From Perkinsus olseni (Eukaryota > Perkinsozoa > Perkinsida), in the NCBI GenBank assembly GCA_013115125.1, contig JABANN010000391.1, forward strand, positions 1-33,121: a DNA stretch of 33,121 nucleotides, read 5' to 3'. A program made the translations under genes and the position numbers. Below, piece by piece: positions 10,495 through 23,843 of the stretch. Numbering within the stretch: position 1 is the stretch's first letter; each line of letters opens with the position of its first letter. Below the pieces are notes generated by a model, which saw only the letters and a program-made list of their open reading frames with translations, searched no databases and was not told the DNA's origin.

Positions 10495-11141
10495 ATGTGC
10501 CTCGGTAACGTGTTAGACGGCTGCCTTGTGTTTATAGTTAAATCAATTATGAAACGGTTGATCGATTTTCCTATGAACGGGAATACAGTAGTCGGTTGTC
10601 TCTCCTGTCCGTTGGTATCCCTGATGGCCGGCTCGACTTTGAGGTTCCCTCTTCCAGCTGCGTCGAGGAGGTTGAAGGAGTTGATGGTGTGCAATGACGT
10701 GGTTCTTGGTAGTACACTAAGGAAGGACAGGAGTGGTCCGGCGTCTCTGTAGGGAGCCAGTCCTTGGGCCGGCGAAAGGTTTTGGATGCCACTAATTGCC
10801 GTTATGTAGCGGCCATGGATCCGGGGATCGATGAGAAGGCTATCCGGGCTGATACTCCGGAGGTAGCTCATCGAGCTTATGCTGCCTGCTAGGGAGTGAA
10901 AATCTTTCATGGCGCGCACGGCGAAGATTTGGTGGTGTTGTTGGTTTTTAGGATACTTGTGTTGCGATTGCGTGTGGGAAGGCTGACGTGTTGGAGAGCC
11001 GACTGAAAGGCATGGATGTTGTGCTTTTGTGCGCGGACCAGGTACGTAAAATACTGCTGTCGTCGAGCCAGGAGGGGAGGGGCTGCATGCCTCGTCCTGA
11101 TTGGATAGGAACTATTCGGGATGGATGACAATTACATTTGA
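10495..11141 (+). CDS. Hypothetical protein, about 148 aa, 4 exons
   Basis: Exons 10495-10708, 10753-10862, 10952-11041 and 11109-11141 join in phase, with TGA at the end. The ATG at 10495 has an in-frame stop 21 bases upstream. Sequence includes MKRLIDFPMNGNTVVGC, RKVLDATNCRYVAAMD and GKADVLESRLKGMDVVLLC. I recognise no family. Intron 2 (10863-10951) contains a diverged family-3 core (GCGCACGGCGAAGATTT). The last splice is the least sure. The stop overlaps the next possible ATG (TGATG). Confidence 0.45.
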
Positions 11142-11300
11142 TGAGAGTGCCTGTGAGAGATAACACTCCCTGGTTCGTAGGAGTGGTGTGCGGATAGCTA
11201 TCCGAAGGTCCCGGGTTCGATTCCGGCGTCCTGCAGGTTGCTGTCTGCGAGGACGAACTGCGGGAGAAGCCGGAGAGCGCAGAAGAGGCGAGGAGGTGGT
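11141..11300 (+). CDS. Unidentified exon pair around a tRNA-like intron
   Basis: 11141-11185 (MRVPVRDNTPWFVGV) and 11237 to about 11295 (VAVCEDELREKPESAEEARR) join in phase 0 across the intron 11186-11236. The downstream continuation is unresolved; it may belong to the previous gene. Confidence 0.4.
11186..11236 (+). repeat. tRNA-like intron, sense, 51 nt
   Basis: The most tRNA-like copy: GCGGATAGCTATCCGA can form an anticodon-type arm, followed by AGGTCCCGGGTTCGATTCCGG (T-arm) and CTGCAG. Confidence 0.75.
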
Positions 11301-12446
11301 AAAAGTCGACGAGCCTTGGAATGAATATTTACAGGATCGTGATTGTCTTTAATGAATTTTGGTCCGGATGATGGCGTTTTGCCGAGAGTGATAATGAAGT
11401 AACGTTCTGGGGAACCTTCCGTCCATGTTACCTGTGAGTCAAGGTGGTAGTTGAGTATTGTTACCATTTTCCACTTATGGGGTTGGCCGTGGAGCTTGTC
11501 CTATTTTTCGTAGGTTCATGATGGATTATTCTGGAGGGGAGGGAGTGATCACATGGACGGCTGTCGTAGTAGTTGATTGCCTTAATGGGAGGAGAGAGGT
11601 TGGACGACATAAGGCTGTTACGTGGTAGTGTAACATCGGGGCTCCACTCGTCTTAGTGTCGTCGTCCAACTTGTTCGGTCCGCATGTGGTTGATTCATTG
11701 GTGCGGGGGTTCATGCTTCCCTTCTTTCTGATCGACCTGCCGTTGCCGTCTGCCGTGTTTGCATCTTCAACTTCGGATCTTCGGTCTTCTCCCACAGTGG
11801 CTGATCTTCAGCTGATAGACCATGGTTCTGTTTAGTGCGGCGGGATAGGTCTGTATGCGATGGAGTTGGAGTCGAAGTGTGCACAGGTTCGATCCTATCC
11901 CCGAGGATGTGATTGATAATATTCTGTCGGACCCCGGCAGTTTGGTTTACCGATGTGCGGGAAGCTTCTGCGTGGATGACGTCATGGGGCCGGTGGGTGA
12001 CTGGTTAGCGTCTTGAAATCTTGCTCCACCTCAAGTTTTCTCAGTTTGTGAAGAGTATCGAAGGAGGTAGCGATAGTGTTATGGGGCTACCTCTAGGGAT
12101 ACTAGAGGAATTACTCAAGAGAGTCCGTCCGCTGCCATGATCAACCTTGGATACCAGGACCTAATATTCTGCACGCATGCTCAAACCGTTTTATCTCATC
12201 GCTGTTTCTGAGCATCATTTTGGGTTCGCTGTTTATAGACCGTTCGCTGCTTGTGCGGATTGGCGGTGGGAAAATAGTACGACGACTGGGAGATTCGCGG
12301 TTGGACTACCAAATATAATTGTTCGGGAGCTCTCTATCACTGGAATTTACTGTTTGGTAGGACATCCAACCCGGGTTCGAACCCATTGATTCGGGAGAGT
12401 ACGGTCATTCCTCTGGAAGCTATTTGAGGTCTTCGGGTCCCCATCA
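11301..12446. other. Unresolved exons upstream of poly(A) polymerase
   Basis: Open stretches near 11513-11630 (FMMDYSGGEGVITWTAVVVV) and 11666-11833 (LFGPHVVDSLVRGFMLPFF) look coding but I could not join them in phase. A tRNA-like block sits at 12357-12396. Confidence 0.3.
12357..12396 (+). repeat. tRNA-like segment, sense
   Basis: GTAGGACATCC followed by AACCCGGGTTCGAACCC, just upstream of the poly(A) polymerase ATG. It is possibly in a 5' UTR intron; no splice was verified. Confidence 0.5.
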
Positions 12447-16700
<4,254 letters not shown>

Positions 16701-16806
16701 ATAAGATTATCAACCGCTGGGGTGTCGTGTTTACTCATATCAATGTATCTTCCTGTTTTTCTTCATAGCTGGTTGAGTCCTGGTCGTATGTGGTCATCCG
16801 TTGGTG

Positions 16807-19195
16807 ATGCTGAGGCGAGCGGATAGACATGAACAGCGATCCAGTCGGGGTAGACCGCCGCCGCCACCACCGGCGCGGCGTCATCATAGACACCGCGGCC
16901 CGAGTCGATCGAGAAGCGTCGTTACGGCTATGAGTAACCAGATGAACAGATTGGACCGAATACAGGAACAGCTTGAGTTTTATGTGAGTATCCAAGCTTG
17001 ACTCGTGCAAGATACGGAATAGGTTGGATTGGTCAGTTTTCGGATGCAAATCTCCGTAGAGATCGGTACATCACTGAGGAGTTGGCCCAACGTGACGTCC
17101 AAGGTGATGGTCAACCTTGGGTGCCCACTGATGATATTATCACATGGGGCGAACTGAGGAAATTAGGGTAATAATTACTCTTTTTTTTTCGTTTTTTTGG
17201 AATTATTCGGGATTTTTTTGCAATTTTCTCGAACTCTCTGACGAGATAGTGGTTGTCAGGTGCACTGAAACGGAGCTGCTGGCTGCCATCAACAACAGTG
17301 AAGTACTGGTATTGAGTGAAAAGGAGTAAGAAAGGATAATGGAGGTGTCTTTGCGCACAGCGAAGGTTTTTGTTAGAGGGAAAAGATACGTGAGTCGTAA
17401 TTTTCGGCTTTATCCGATGCTGGGTAATATCATCATTGACGGTCAAGTGGCCGACTTTGAGAGGAGGACGGTTTATATGGAGAACCTGCCCTACAATGTG
17501 GATAGGGATATGATAAGTGAGAGCGTTGAGGAAATGCAAGATGAGCAAGATTTGATGATGTGGGGTGTCTCAGAGAGTGTGGCCTCGGGAGAGAAGTTGG
17601 GTTTTGCGGTTACAGTGGATTACATCGCCATCCCGAATCACCCTCGAACAGGTATGTAAAAATGACAGATGCCGGGATCGAACCTGCGTACTCTTAGGTG
17701 TCAACCTTGGTTATTGCTTCGTCGAGTATAATACGGAGGAAGAGGCCCGTACGGCCAAGAGGCAGCTTGATGGTAAGGAATCTCCTTCCTTGATGACCCT
17801 ATGTGGTTTTTATGCTACTTTCCCATGTTCAACCGCTTTTTAGGAAGATGGCCGAAGGATTGGGAGATCCGTTCGGACGGGCGAAGGTTGAGGGTCATCA
17901 CTGGTGGGAAATTCAGATATTTACGGGATACATATTATAAGTGAAAAGTGCAAGGCGGTGGGTTCGATCCGGGGACCTTTCGGATGTCAGAGCGAAGAAT
18001 GTTAACAAGATTGACAATCATCATGCTTATGCTGAGGGATTTGACCCCGCCAAGTGGTCAATAGAGGATGATGAGGGGAAGTGAGCTGAGGTCCCGGGTT
18101 CGATCCCTGGCACTGCTGTTTTTAGGTCGGAGGGGAGCACTAGTACTGTACCACCGCCTGGGAAAGAAGTGCGTGAGGAAGACGATCGAAAAAGGCGGAA
18201 AATTGACGAACCTTCTTCTGCATCGTCGGAGTTCGATGGAGGTATTTCCGCTCTCGGAAAGTCCTGCTCTTGTGGGGTTGGGGGCTCCTAGGATACGCAC
18301 GCTCTAACTTGGAGCGTGCGTATCCTAGGTTGATCAATGTCAATAGCGGAAAAAAATCTTTGATGTCGACTAGAGGTGACCAATTGTGGAATTGATAATG
18401 ATTGCATGTGAATACACTAAGCCCTCGCCTGCATAACGAACGCCCTATTCCCCCTCAGTTCCGGCCCCTTCTACCTCCTCTAATTCGATAACACCTGCAC
18501 CATCACCAACCACCTCATCATCCACCAGCGATGATGATGATGAATCATCGTCCTCTTCTTCCTCTACTTCCTCCTCCTCGTCGTCATCATCATCATCACT
18601 TTCTGACACCTCTAGCTCATCGTCCTCGTCGTCGTCGAGTAGTGATTCTGACACCCAGTACGGTGCGGGAGTGGCACCGAAGCCTCAAGATGATATCTTC
18701 AGCTACGCTGATACAGTAGGGAGGGAAACAGTGTTTGGTCTTTGCTACTGCCATTTTTAGAATTTTTTTGATTTTTTTCCGCAATTTTTACGGTTTATTT
18801 TTAATTTGTTGATTCGTCATTTTCAGAATGAGAAGATCAAGCAGGAGGTGCCCTCAGTCATACGGAAGCTTTCAGTGAGAGCTGTTGACACCGGGATAAC
18901 GCCTGTAATCGATCAATCGGGCGCGCGCTTTTTGTATAGTTACTTCATCTGAGCGGATTACCACCGGTTAGTCTACTGCAATTGCGACAATGGGCGGGTC
19001 ACAGCACAGTGTCGCAGCATGTGGACATCCGTCCGCCACAGGGAGGTGAGTTGCGGCTATCATACGAAAGGTCCCCGGTTCTATCCCCGGTTGGGACGTT
19101 TTCGCCGTCTTATCAGATAGAGGTGGTGATAATTGGGAAGCATATATCAGACTGCGCAGTAAGAAGGAGAGGGACTTTGCTGCCATGGACCTCGA
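16807..19195 (+). CDS. La/LARP7-family RNA-binding protein, at least 514 aa
   Basis: Exons: 16807-16983, 17037-17167, 17260-17325, 17377-17516, 17574-17651, 17698-17772, 17844-17940, 17991-18080, 18126-18241, 18292-18375, 18459-18715, 18827-18874, 18940-19045, 19117-19195; phases all agree. Order: Arg/Pro N-terminus; La motif (FYFSDANL 58-65, then GWVP-like PWVPTDDII); RRM1 with RNP2 VYMENL (157-162) and RNP1 GYCFVEY (202-208); a basic tract (DDRKRRKID); a Ser/Asp-rich linker; then a C-terminal RRM resembling the xRRM (VDI 481-483, WEAYIRL 495-501). Such proteins bind the UUU-OH 3' ends of Pol III transcripts; LARP7/p65 types bind 7SK or telomerase RNA. Which is meant here is not decided. The final exon after 19195 is unresolved. 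A stop at 18393 would end it at 357 aa if intron 18376-18458 is retained. Confidence 0.88.
16984..17036 (+). repeat. Family-4 intron, 53 nt (La/LARP7 intron 1)
   Basis: Contains ACTCGTGCAAGATAC, shared with 28195-28204 region of RMND1. Removal restores the hallmark FYFSDANL of the La motif. Confidence 0.85.
17326..17376 (+). repeat. Family-3 intron, sense, 51 nt (La/LARP7 intron 3)
   Basis: Contains TTGCGCACAGCGAAGG and ends TTTTTGTTAG. Opposite orientation to the copies at 16551 and 23970. Confidence 0.75.
17517..17573 (+). repeat. Family-2 intron, 57 nt (La/LARP7 intron 4)
   Basis: GTGAGAGCGTTGAGGAAATG then CAAGA; ends GGTGTCTCAG. Lies inside RRM1 between helix 1 and strand 2. Confidence 0.85.
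17652..17697 (-). repeat. tRNA-like intron, antisense, 46 nt (La/LARP7 intron 5)
   Basis: GTATGTAAAAATGACAG then GCCGGGATCGAACCTGC, ends CTCTTAG. Removal joins HPRTG to VNLGYCFVEY, restoring RNP1. Confidence 0.93.
17941..17990 (-). repeat. tRNA-like intron, antisense, 50 nt (La/LARP7 intron 7)
   Basis: The reverse strand reads CATCCGAAAGGTCCCCGG then ATCGAACCC, i.e. anticodon-stem end, variable loop and T-arm in tRNA order. Ends GGATGTCAG. Confidence 0.88.
18081..18125 (+). repeat. tRNA-like intron, sense, 45 nt (La/LARP7 intron 8)
   Basis: GTGAGCTGAG then GTCCCGGGTTCGATCCCTGG, acceptor-like CACTGCTG, then TTTTTAG: the T-run doubles as polypyrimidine tract. Confidence 0.93.
18287..18329. 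repeat. 18-bp perfect hairpin across a 3' splice site
   Basis: Arms 18287-18304 (CCTAGGATACGCACGCTC) and 18312-18329 are exact inverted copies with a 7-nt loop. The left arm spans the 3' splice site of La/LARP7 intron 9 (18242-18291, ...CTCCTAG|GATACG). The right arm holds a mirror CCTAG. Both arms beyond the splice site are coding (GYARSNLERAYPRL). Confidence 0.92.
19046..19116 (+). repeat. tRNA-like intron, sense, 71 nt (La/LARP7 intron 13)
   Basis: GTGAGTTGCGGCTATCATAC then GAAAGGTCCCCGG, T-loop-like TTCTATC, CCCGGTTGGGACGTTTT; removal keeps the C-terminal RRM open. Confidence 0.85.
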
Positions 19196-19855
19196 GTAAG
19201 GTTTGAGGAAGATGTCCCCCACTTCTCATCCGCCTTTGACGTTTCTCGTGAAGCAGTGAGCGTTTGATGCGGTTTTTTTCGACAGCAGAGAGAGTGTTTC
19301 AAGAATATTCATGCCCGGTTTCCGTCTAGTTTGCCAAGTCATGTCATCGCAATAGCTCGGCGAACGGAAATTCATCGGCATAGTGATTTATGGTATCCTA
19401 AGAGGGGACAGGAAATATCTTCCTGTGCGAAATCGTGGGGATAAGATCAGAAAATTCTTCCACATTTTGTTGAGTCTCTTCTGTAGTTGTTGCCGCTCAT
19501 CTCAAGAATCATCCTCGCATGCATCTGTTATCCCGAACGAAATTTTCAGCAAGATATTTTCTGGGCAATTTAAATCTGTTATCCTTCCTCGCTCGGTAGA
19601 AGTGCGCGATAAAAATTTTGTTATATGGTTAACAGTGAGATCGATCAACTGGGCGAGCGAGATTGATGTTATGAGGTTAGCTAATTCTCCTGGTTGTAGG
19701 AACTCGGGTCCGTTACTGACGGTTGATGGATTGCTACGGCCGGTGATAACAAAGTTGAACGCAGCAGAGTGTACGCAGTATTGGAAGGAAGTGATGAGGA
19801 CGGATGGAATCTTCCGGCTGCGGGAAGATACGCGTCTCTTTGGTAGGTGCTGAGT
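19196..19855. other. Unresolved exons after La/LARP7
   Basis: Several open stretches exist, e.g. RECFKNIHARFPSSLPSH near 19288-19340 and a long + frame 19383-19853. None could be joined with confidence; they may include the last La/LARP7 exon. Confidence 0.3.
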
Positions 19856-20381
19856 ATGAAGAAGGAGAAGGGTGGTGGTGAGCGGATGAGTATGCCAATG
19901 AGACGGTTCAAGCCGGCTAAGGAAACCTTCCATGTTGTGAGTTGAACCGGGGATCTTCCGGATGGGAGCGTTGGACACTGTCTGCTCAGCCATTTCCTCG
20001 AGTCATTGCTGGTCCGCGAGGGATGGAGGATGATGTGGGTGGAGGTGGCAAGCCGACGGCGTGGACGGACTGTGCGAGTGGCAATAAAGAGTGGAGGCCG
20101 CCAGGGACTGGGAAACTGTAGTTCTGGGTTCGAGAAGTGTCATATGGTGGGATTGAACCTGCGTGGATTTCAGATACGGCCTGAGCCAAGCGGAGCGGCG
20201 ATGTGCTGCCCATCTTCAACGAGTGAGCATCCATTCCCTGGTGGATAGAATGCGGCAACGAAGGCGGCGAGCTGGTGGAGGGTGGAGTGTTGGTGGAGGC
20301 GGCGGGGGCGGATCGAAGGGTAGTCATACCGTGCTCGGCCGTCTTGTGGGTTCACTGAACCGAGCCATTGTAGAACTGTAG
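19856..20381 (+). CDS. Gly/Arg-rich hypothetical protein, 138 aa, 3 exons
   Basis: Exons 19856-19936, 19990-20117 and 20174-20381 join in phase to TAG. Sequence features: MRRFKPAKETFHV|PFPRVIAGPRG, GNKEWRPPGTGKLYG, QAERRCAAHLQR, an Arg run and a Gly8 run (GGGGGGGSKG). No family recognised. Both introns are antisense tRNA-like elements. An upstream exon is possible. Confidence 0.5.
19937..19989 (-). repeat. tRNA-like intron, antisense, 53 nt
   Basis: GTGAGTTGAACCGGGGATC then TTCCGGATGGGAGCG; the reverse strand has CCATCCGGAAGATCCCCGG then TTCAAC. Ends CTGCTCAG. Confidence 0.85.
20118..20173 (-). repeat. tRNA-like intron, antisense, 56 nt
   Basis: Contains GTGGGATTGAACCTGCG and ends GGATTTCAG; removal joins TGKL to YGLSQAE. 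Confidence 0.7.
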
Positions 20382-21073
20382 TCAAGATGGATGGCCATGG
20401 ACTCACTTGTACCAATCTCATACTCAACACTCGTCACGCGACCAATCAGAGGTTGCACGCATGCCAACTGAGATTGGGCAGTTAGACGGATAGGCATTCG
20501 ACTAACTTAGTCAGTCGTGGTTAAAATCCTCCATAACCCCTCCACACCATCCCCAATTGTCCTCCTCTCGCAGTCTTACGCTTGCCGAATACGATGGGAG
20601 GATGGGCCCGTTGGTGGAAGTAGTTGTGGTCCACAACTTGTGGAGGTCAGGGGTGATACACAGATCTCAGGGAGATTATCATCTGGTCATCTTCATCAGC
20701 ATCATCATCACGCCGTCTCATCCAAAATACAAGTCCCGGACTTGAAGGCCAACAACAATGCAGTTTTGGCGTCTCTCGCCGTCGGGGTTGACCCGATTCA
20801 ATCCAATCACAATTCCGACAGCATCTCTGATTCGATAATGAAACAGCGATCACAATCCTCTGTGATAGAAAGCAACAGGGGCTGAACGAGAGTGATCACT
20901 TTATTGGTATGCTTGGACGAATCTGCGCACCCTATCCTCCTCCAACTCATACGATTGGTGCATATGCTACGGAGTTCATTACTTGAGCCGTTTTTCCCCG
21001 TGTATAATCGTTCGGTCAGGTAGTGTAGCCGGAGGTTCCGTGAGGGGTAGAAGGAGAGGCCCGGGTCGAGGGA
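20382..21073. other. Intergenic or unresolved, with an open frame 20517-20885
   Basis: The frame 20517-20885 (122 aa, His- and Ser-rich, ending SSVIESNRG) could be a 3' exon; I cannot confirm it. Nothing else is seen. Confidence 0.3.
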
Positions 21074-22071
21074 ATGCTGGCGGGTTGGCCGGAGCCTTTG
21101 CCTCCGGCACTGATGTCAGGCACCAAGGAGGGCTGCACAAAAGGTCACCTGAATTTTGCCATACCAAAATTTTGGCGAAGAAAGTGTTCATTCAGGCGCT
21201 TACGCAACCATCTCGTCATGCAGTTGATCCGGTCTAACAAACCGATTCCGCCAAGCAGCAGATTCACTGCGCAGGTAAGCGTTGAGGAAATGTAAGAGTT
21301 CAAGATTCTACTTGGCAGGACTACTTGGCGGCTGAGCGTTCTCTTACTTGGCGACGAGCTAGGGATGGTATGTCGGTAGCGACTGAGAGAGGCCGGGCTA
21401 CTTCCCGTGACGAGGTGGGTAACTGATTGGTTCCATGCTGAGGTCGGGGGGGGGGGTTGTTGGAAGTAAAGGCCCATTGAGAAATGATTTGGGTGTTCAA
21501 CGGACTGCTCCCCTTTCTGAGTCTCAAGAGCGTTGCCTTGTCGTTTAGTCGCTGAATTCAGCCCTGAGAACGTTCCTGAAATTGATTTTACAGATAGAAG
21601 CGTCCGCTAGGGAGGGAGGGGCTTCGCCGAGCAAGTCGGGTGGTTACAGTCCGAGTGGGTCCACGCTGAGGGGAGGAGGAGGGCAGTGGGGTGATAATAA
21701 TGTGAGTGTTGCACATCGGAAGGTCGTGGGTTCAATCCCGGCATGCGGTCGGTTTTCAGGTCCCTCTGGGTGCTCCTGAGGCTTCTTCCCGCAAACGTAA
21801 GAAGTCGTGGGAGGATCGAAAGCCGGTCCAACAGCCCCGGCCGAGGAAACGACAGCGCCGTCAGCGGAACAATAATGGGAGGTCAGTACTCCTGGACTGC
21901 TGCCCTATTGAAGGCAGCATCGCCTTTAGTTCCACTAACCCACAGCCCCCCGCGCTCGAAAGGGAGGGAGTGTCCAGAGCCAACGCGAGGACTAGAGGCA
22001 GACGGGAGAGGCGGAAGAGGCAGCAGAGGGCTAAGCAGGAGGAGGAGATGAATCGCCGACGTTTGTTTTGA
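21074..22071 (+). CDS. Basic, probably nuclear protein, 226 aa, 5 exons
   Basis: Exons 21074-21274, 21319-21414, 21594-21701, 21760-21881 and 21918-22071 give exactly 227 codons with TGA. N-terminal half: MLAGWPEPLPPALMSGTKEG, HLNFAIPKFWRRKCSFRRLR. C-terminal half is disordered and very basic (SRKRKKSWEDRKP, PRPRKRQRRQRNNN, RTRGRRERRKRQQRAKQEEE), with clear nuclear-signal character and a final coiled helix. I recognise no family. Introns: 44 nt (family 2), 179 nt, 58 nt (tRNA-like) and 36 nt. Confidence 0.65.
21275..21318 (+). repeat. Family-2 intron, 44 nt
   Basis: GTAAGCGTTGAGGAAATG, TTCAAGATTCT, ends CTTGGCAG; joins RFTAQ to DYLAAER. Confidence 0.85.
21702..21759 (+). repeat. tRNA-like intron, sense, 58 nt
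   Basis: GTGAGTGTTGCACATCGG, AAGGTCGTGGGTTCAATCCC, GCATGC, GGTTTTCAG. Confidence 0.9.
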
Positions 22072-22177
22072 TAATCAATACATTTGGTAGTAATAACGGT
22101 AACAGAGTTTCTTGGGCCCTTGTCATCGAAGTGGTTGTGTTGGTTCAATTACTGTGGGGGCAATGAGTGGATCTGGG

Positions 22178-22207
22178 CCGAGGACCCGAACCGGGGCCGC
22201 TCCCTCC
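22178..22207 (-). repeat. tRNA-like segment, antisense
   Basis: GAGGACCCGAACCGGGGCC; splice context not verified. Confidence 0.4.
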
Positions 22208-22879
22208 GGCTGGAGGCATGCCGCGGGGGGGGGAGGGGGCTGGGAATCCGCTTTACGATAAACTACTGTGATATCTATCCTATTTTCTACCTAGGCAATC
22301 CGTTGGTTCTAGCAGCTTCCTCTGGGCCGGATGTTGTGAGGGGTTGAAGCGACTAGTGTTATAGTAATGGGTGGTTGAAGCGTACCGCGCCACTGAGGAA
22401 TTGCATTCTCCTGCTGTCTACATGCTACCGCTGGATCTGATAGAGATATCGTCCATGAAGGGCTGAGTATCATAGAACTTGTCTGACTGTACTCAGGGTG
22501 GAGACGGCTTGGGTTGGGTAGTCATCGTGCTAACACCTCGATCGCTAAGCAGTGCTTGTTTCAACCATGCTTCAACAAGGACGGCGTCCTCTCCTCAGCG
22601 CAAGTCCTGCTCTGACACCAGTATCAAGGCTGGGGTACCGGCGGATATATCGAGGTGCCTGCTGCTGCTGCTGCAGCCAACACCCTGTCCGCTGCAGTGC
22701 CTTTCTTCACTTCAGCCTCGTCGAGATATCAGAGTCAGCTGCATCCGTCGGAAGCACGGCCACCGAAGTTTGTTATACCCCCTTTCGAGAGTGATTACAG
22801 GAAAGTGTATAAGATAATGTGGAAGTCCTTTAGGGTAGAAAAGTGCTTATGTTGCCGCTCGACCTCAGTAGAGCGAGTT

Positions 22880-22920
22880 GATTGGGTGTAAGGGGGCTCC
22901 CAACTCGAATCCGCGCAATT
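22880..22920 (+). repeat. tRNA-like segment, sense
   Basis: GGGGGCTCCCAACTCGAATCC then GCGCAATTTTTCG, the T-arm plus T-run order of the sense copies. Confidence 0.45.
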
Positions 22921-23182
22921 TTTCGGTGGATTTGTGAGGAGGGGGAAGACGGCAAGGACCGGGTTGGGTGTTATGGAAAGTGATAACACTTGCTATCATC
23001 GGGAGCCGACTCGGTTGCGGTATAATTATGGATAATATCATTTTCGTGCACACGGAAATAGGCTTTGCCAGCCGAGTGTTTGCATCGTGACTGTGAGGTT
23101 CTATGAAATTATTTACGGAAAATGTGGTATGAAGTACGAGCAGAGGATAGTATTGGGGAGATGAGAGGACGACTTGTGTTAG

Positions 23183-23611
23183 GATAAGAAGAAGCTCCGT
23201 TTGGGTGTCTTATGTAATCCACCACATGGTGCTGCAAGTGAACTACCGGATCCGAAGATACTCCGAGATTGTACTATGGGGGAAGGCGAAGGTTCGATCC
23301 CTGACAGGGGCATTTTTTAGATGAAGTAGCGCCTACTTGTTATCGAGCTGCAGAGAGTCAGATCGCTGATGATGAATTCTGGAGGCAGATGTGTGAGCGC
23401 ATACGGAGGAGCAAGGATACTCTGTCCGTGTCCGATATTGCTGCGGTGAGGCGGTCTAGGTCTCACCAGGAGTCGTAGGGAAGAGTCTGTGGCGGTGTGG
23501 AGGCTCGGGTTACCTGAGCCCAGTATCATCGACGTCATATATCATCAAATTTGGCGGACGTTCAAGGTGTCCGTGATTTTTTATCCTACAGGAATCGAAA
23601 TTGTTATTTCG
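23183..23611 (+). CDS. Unidentified gene, partial model
   Basis: Exon 23183-23270 (KKLRLGVLCNPPHGAASELP) joins in phase to 23321-23445 (YEVAPTCYRAAESQIADDEF, RIRRSKDTLSVSDIAA) across a sense tRNA-like intron. A further open part (VWRLGLPEPSIIDVIYHQIW) ends near 23611, but its junction is unclear. Confidence 0.45.
23271..23320 (+). repeat. tRNA-like intron, sense, 50 nt
   Basis: GTACTATGGGGG, GCGAAGGTTCGATCCCTGAC, GGGGCATTTTTTAG; the six-T run is the acceptor tract. Confidence 0.85.
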
Positions 23612-23843
23612 TGACTTTCCGGTGCTGGTGGAATGAGGCCATGCTTGGATCATTCCATGGAATCGTTCTTCGCTGACTTGGCTGGGCTCACCGTTCGCTC
23701 ACTTATTTGTCAGCTTTCCTCGCGCTAGTTCCTTATCAGTCTTTGAGAGCTGGACTTTGATACCTCTATCGATTCGACTCACGTCGATTTTCTATCACAT
23801 ACAGCATAGACCAGACTCTAGAGCCGCGACCGTCTCGGCGTAG

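Larger units (their letters stand above)
22072..23182. other. Unresolved exons
   Basis: A good exon lies near 22618-22835 (YQGWGTGGYIEVPAAAAAA, then PPKFVIPPFESDYRKVYKIM) after a CACCAG acceptor and before a GTAGAAAAG donor. tRNA-like blocks lie at 22178-22207 and 22880-22920. I could not finish a gene. Confidence 0.35.

Noticed and set aside
10284-10919. Minus-strand 211-aa open frame
   Set aside because: It lies opposite exons with better coding and splice evidence on the + strand and shows no family similarity.
11170-11240. Functional tRNA genes at the T-arm motifs
   Set aside because: No copy shows a full cloverleaf: D-arm and 5' acceptor strand are missing, and the segments are bounded by GT and AG with coding exons on both sides.
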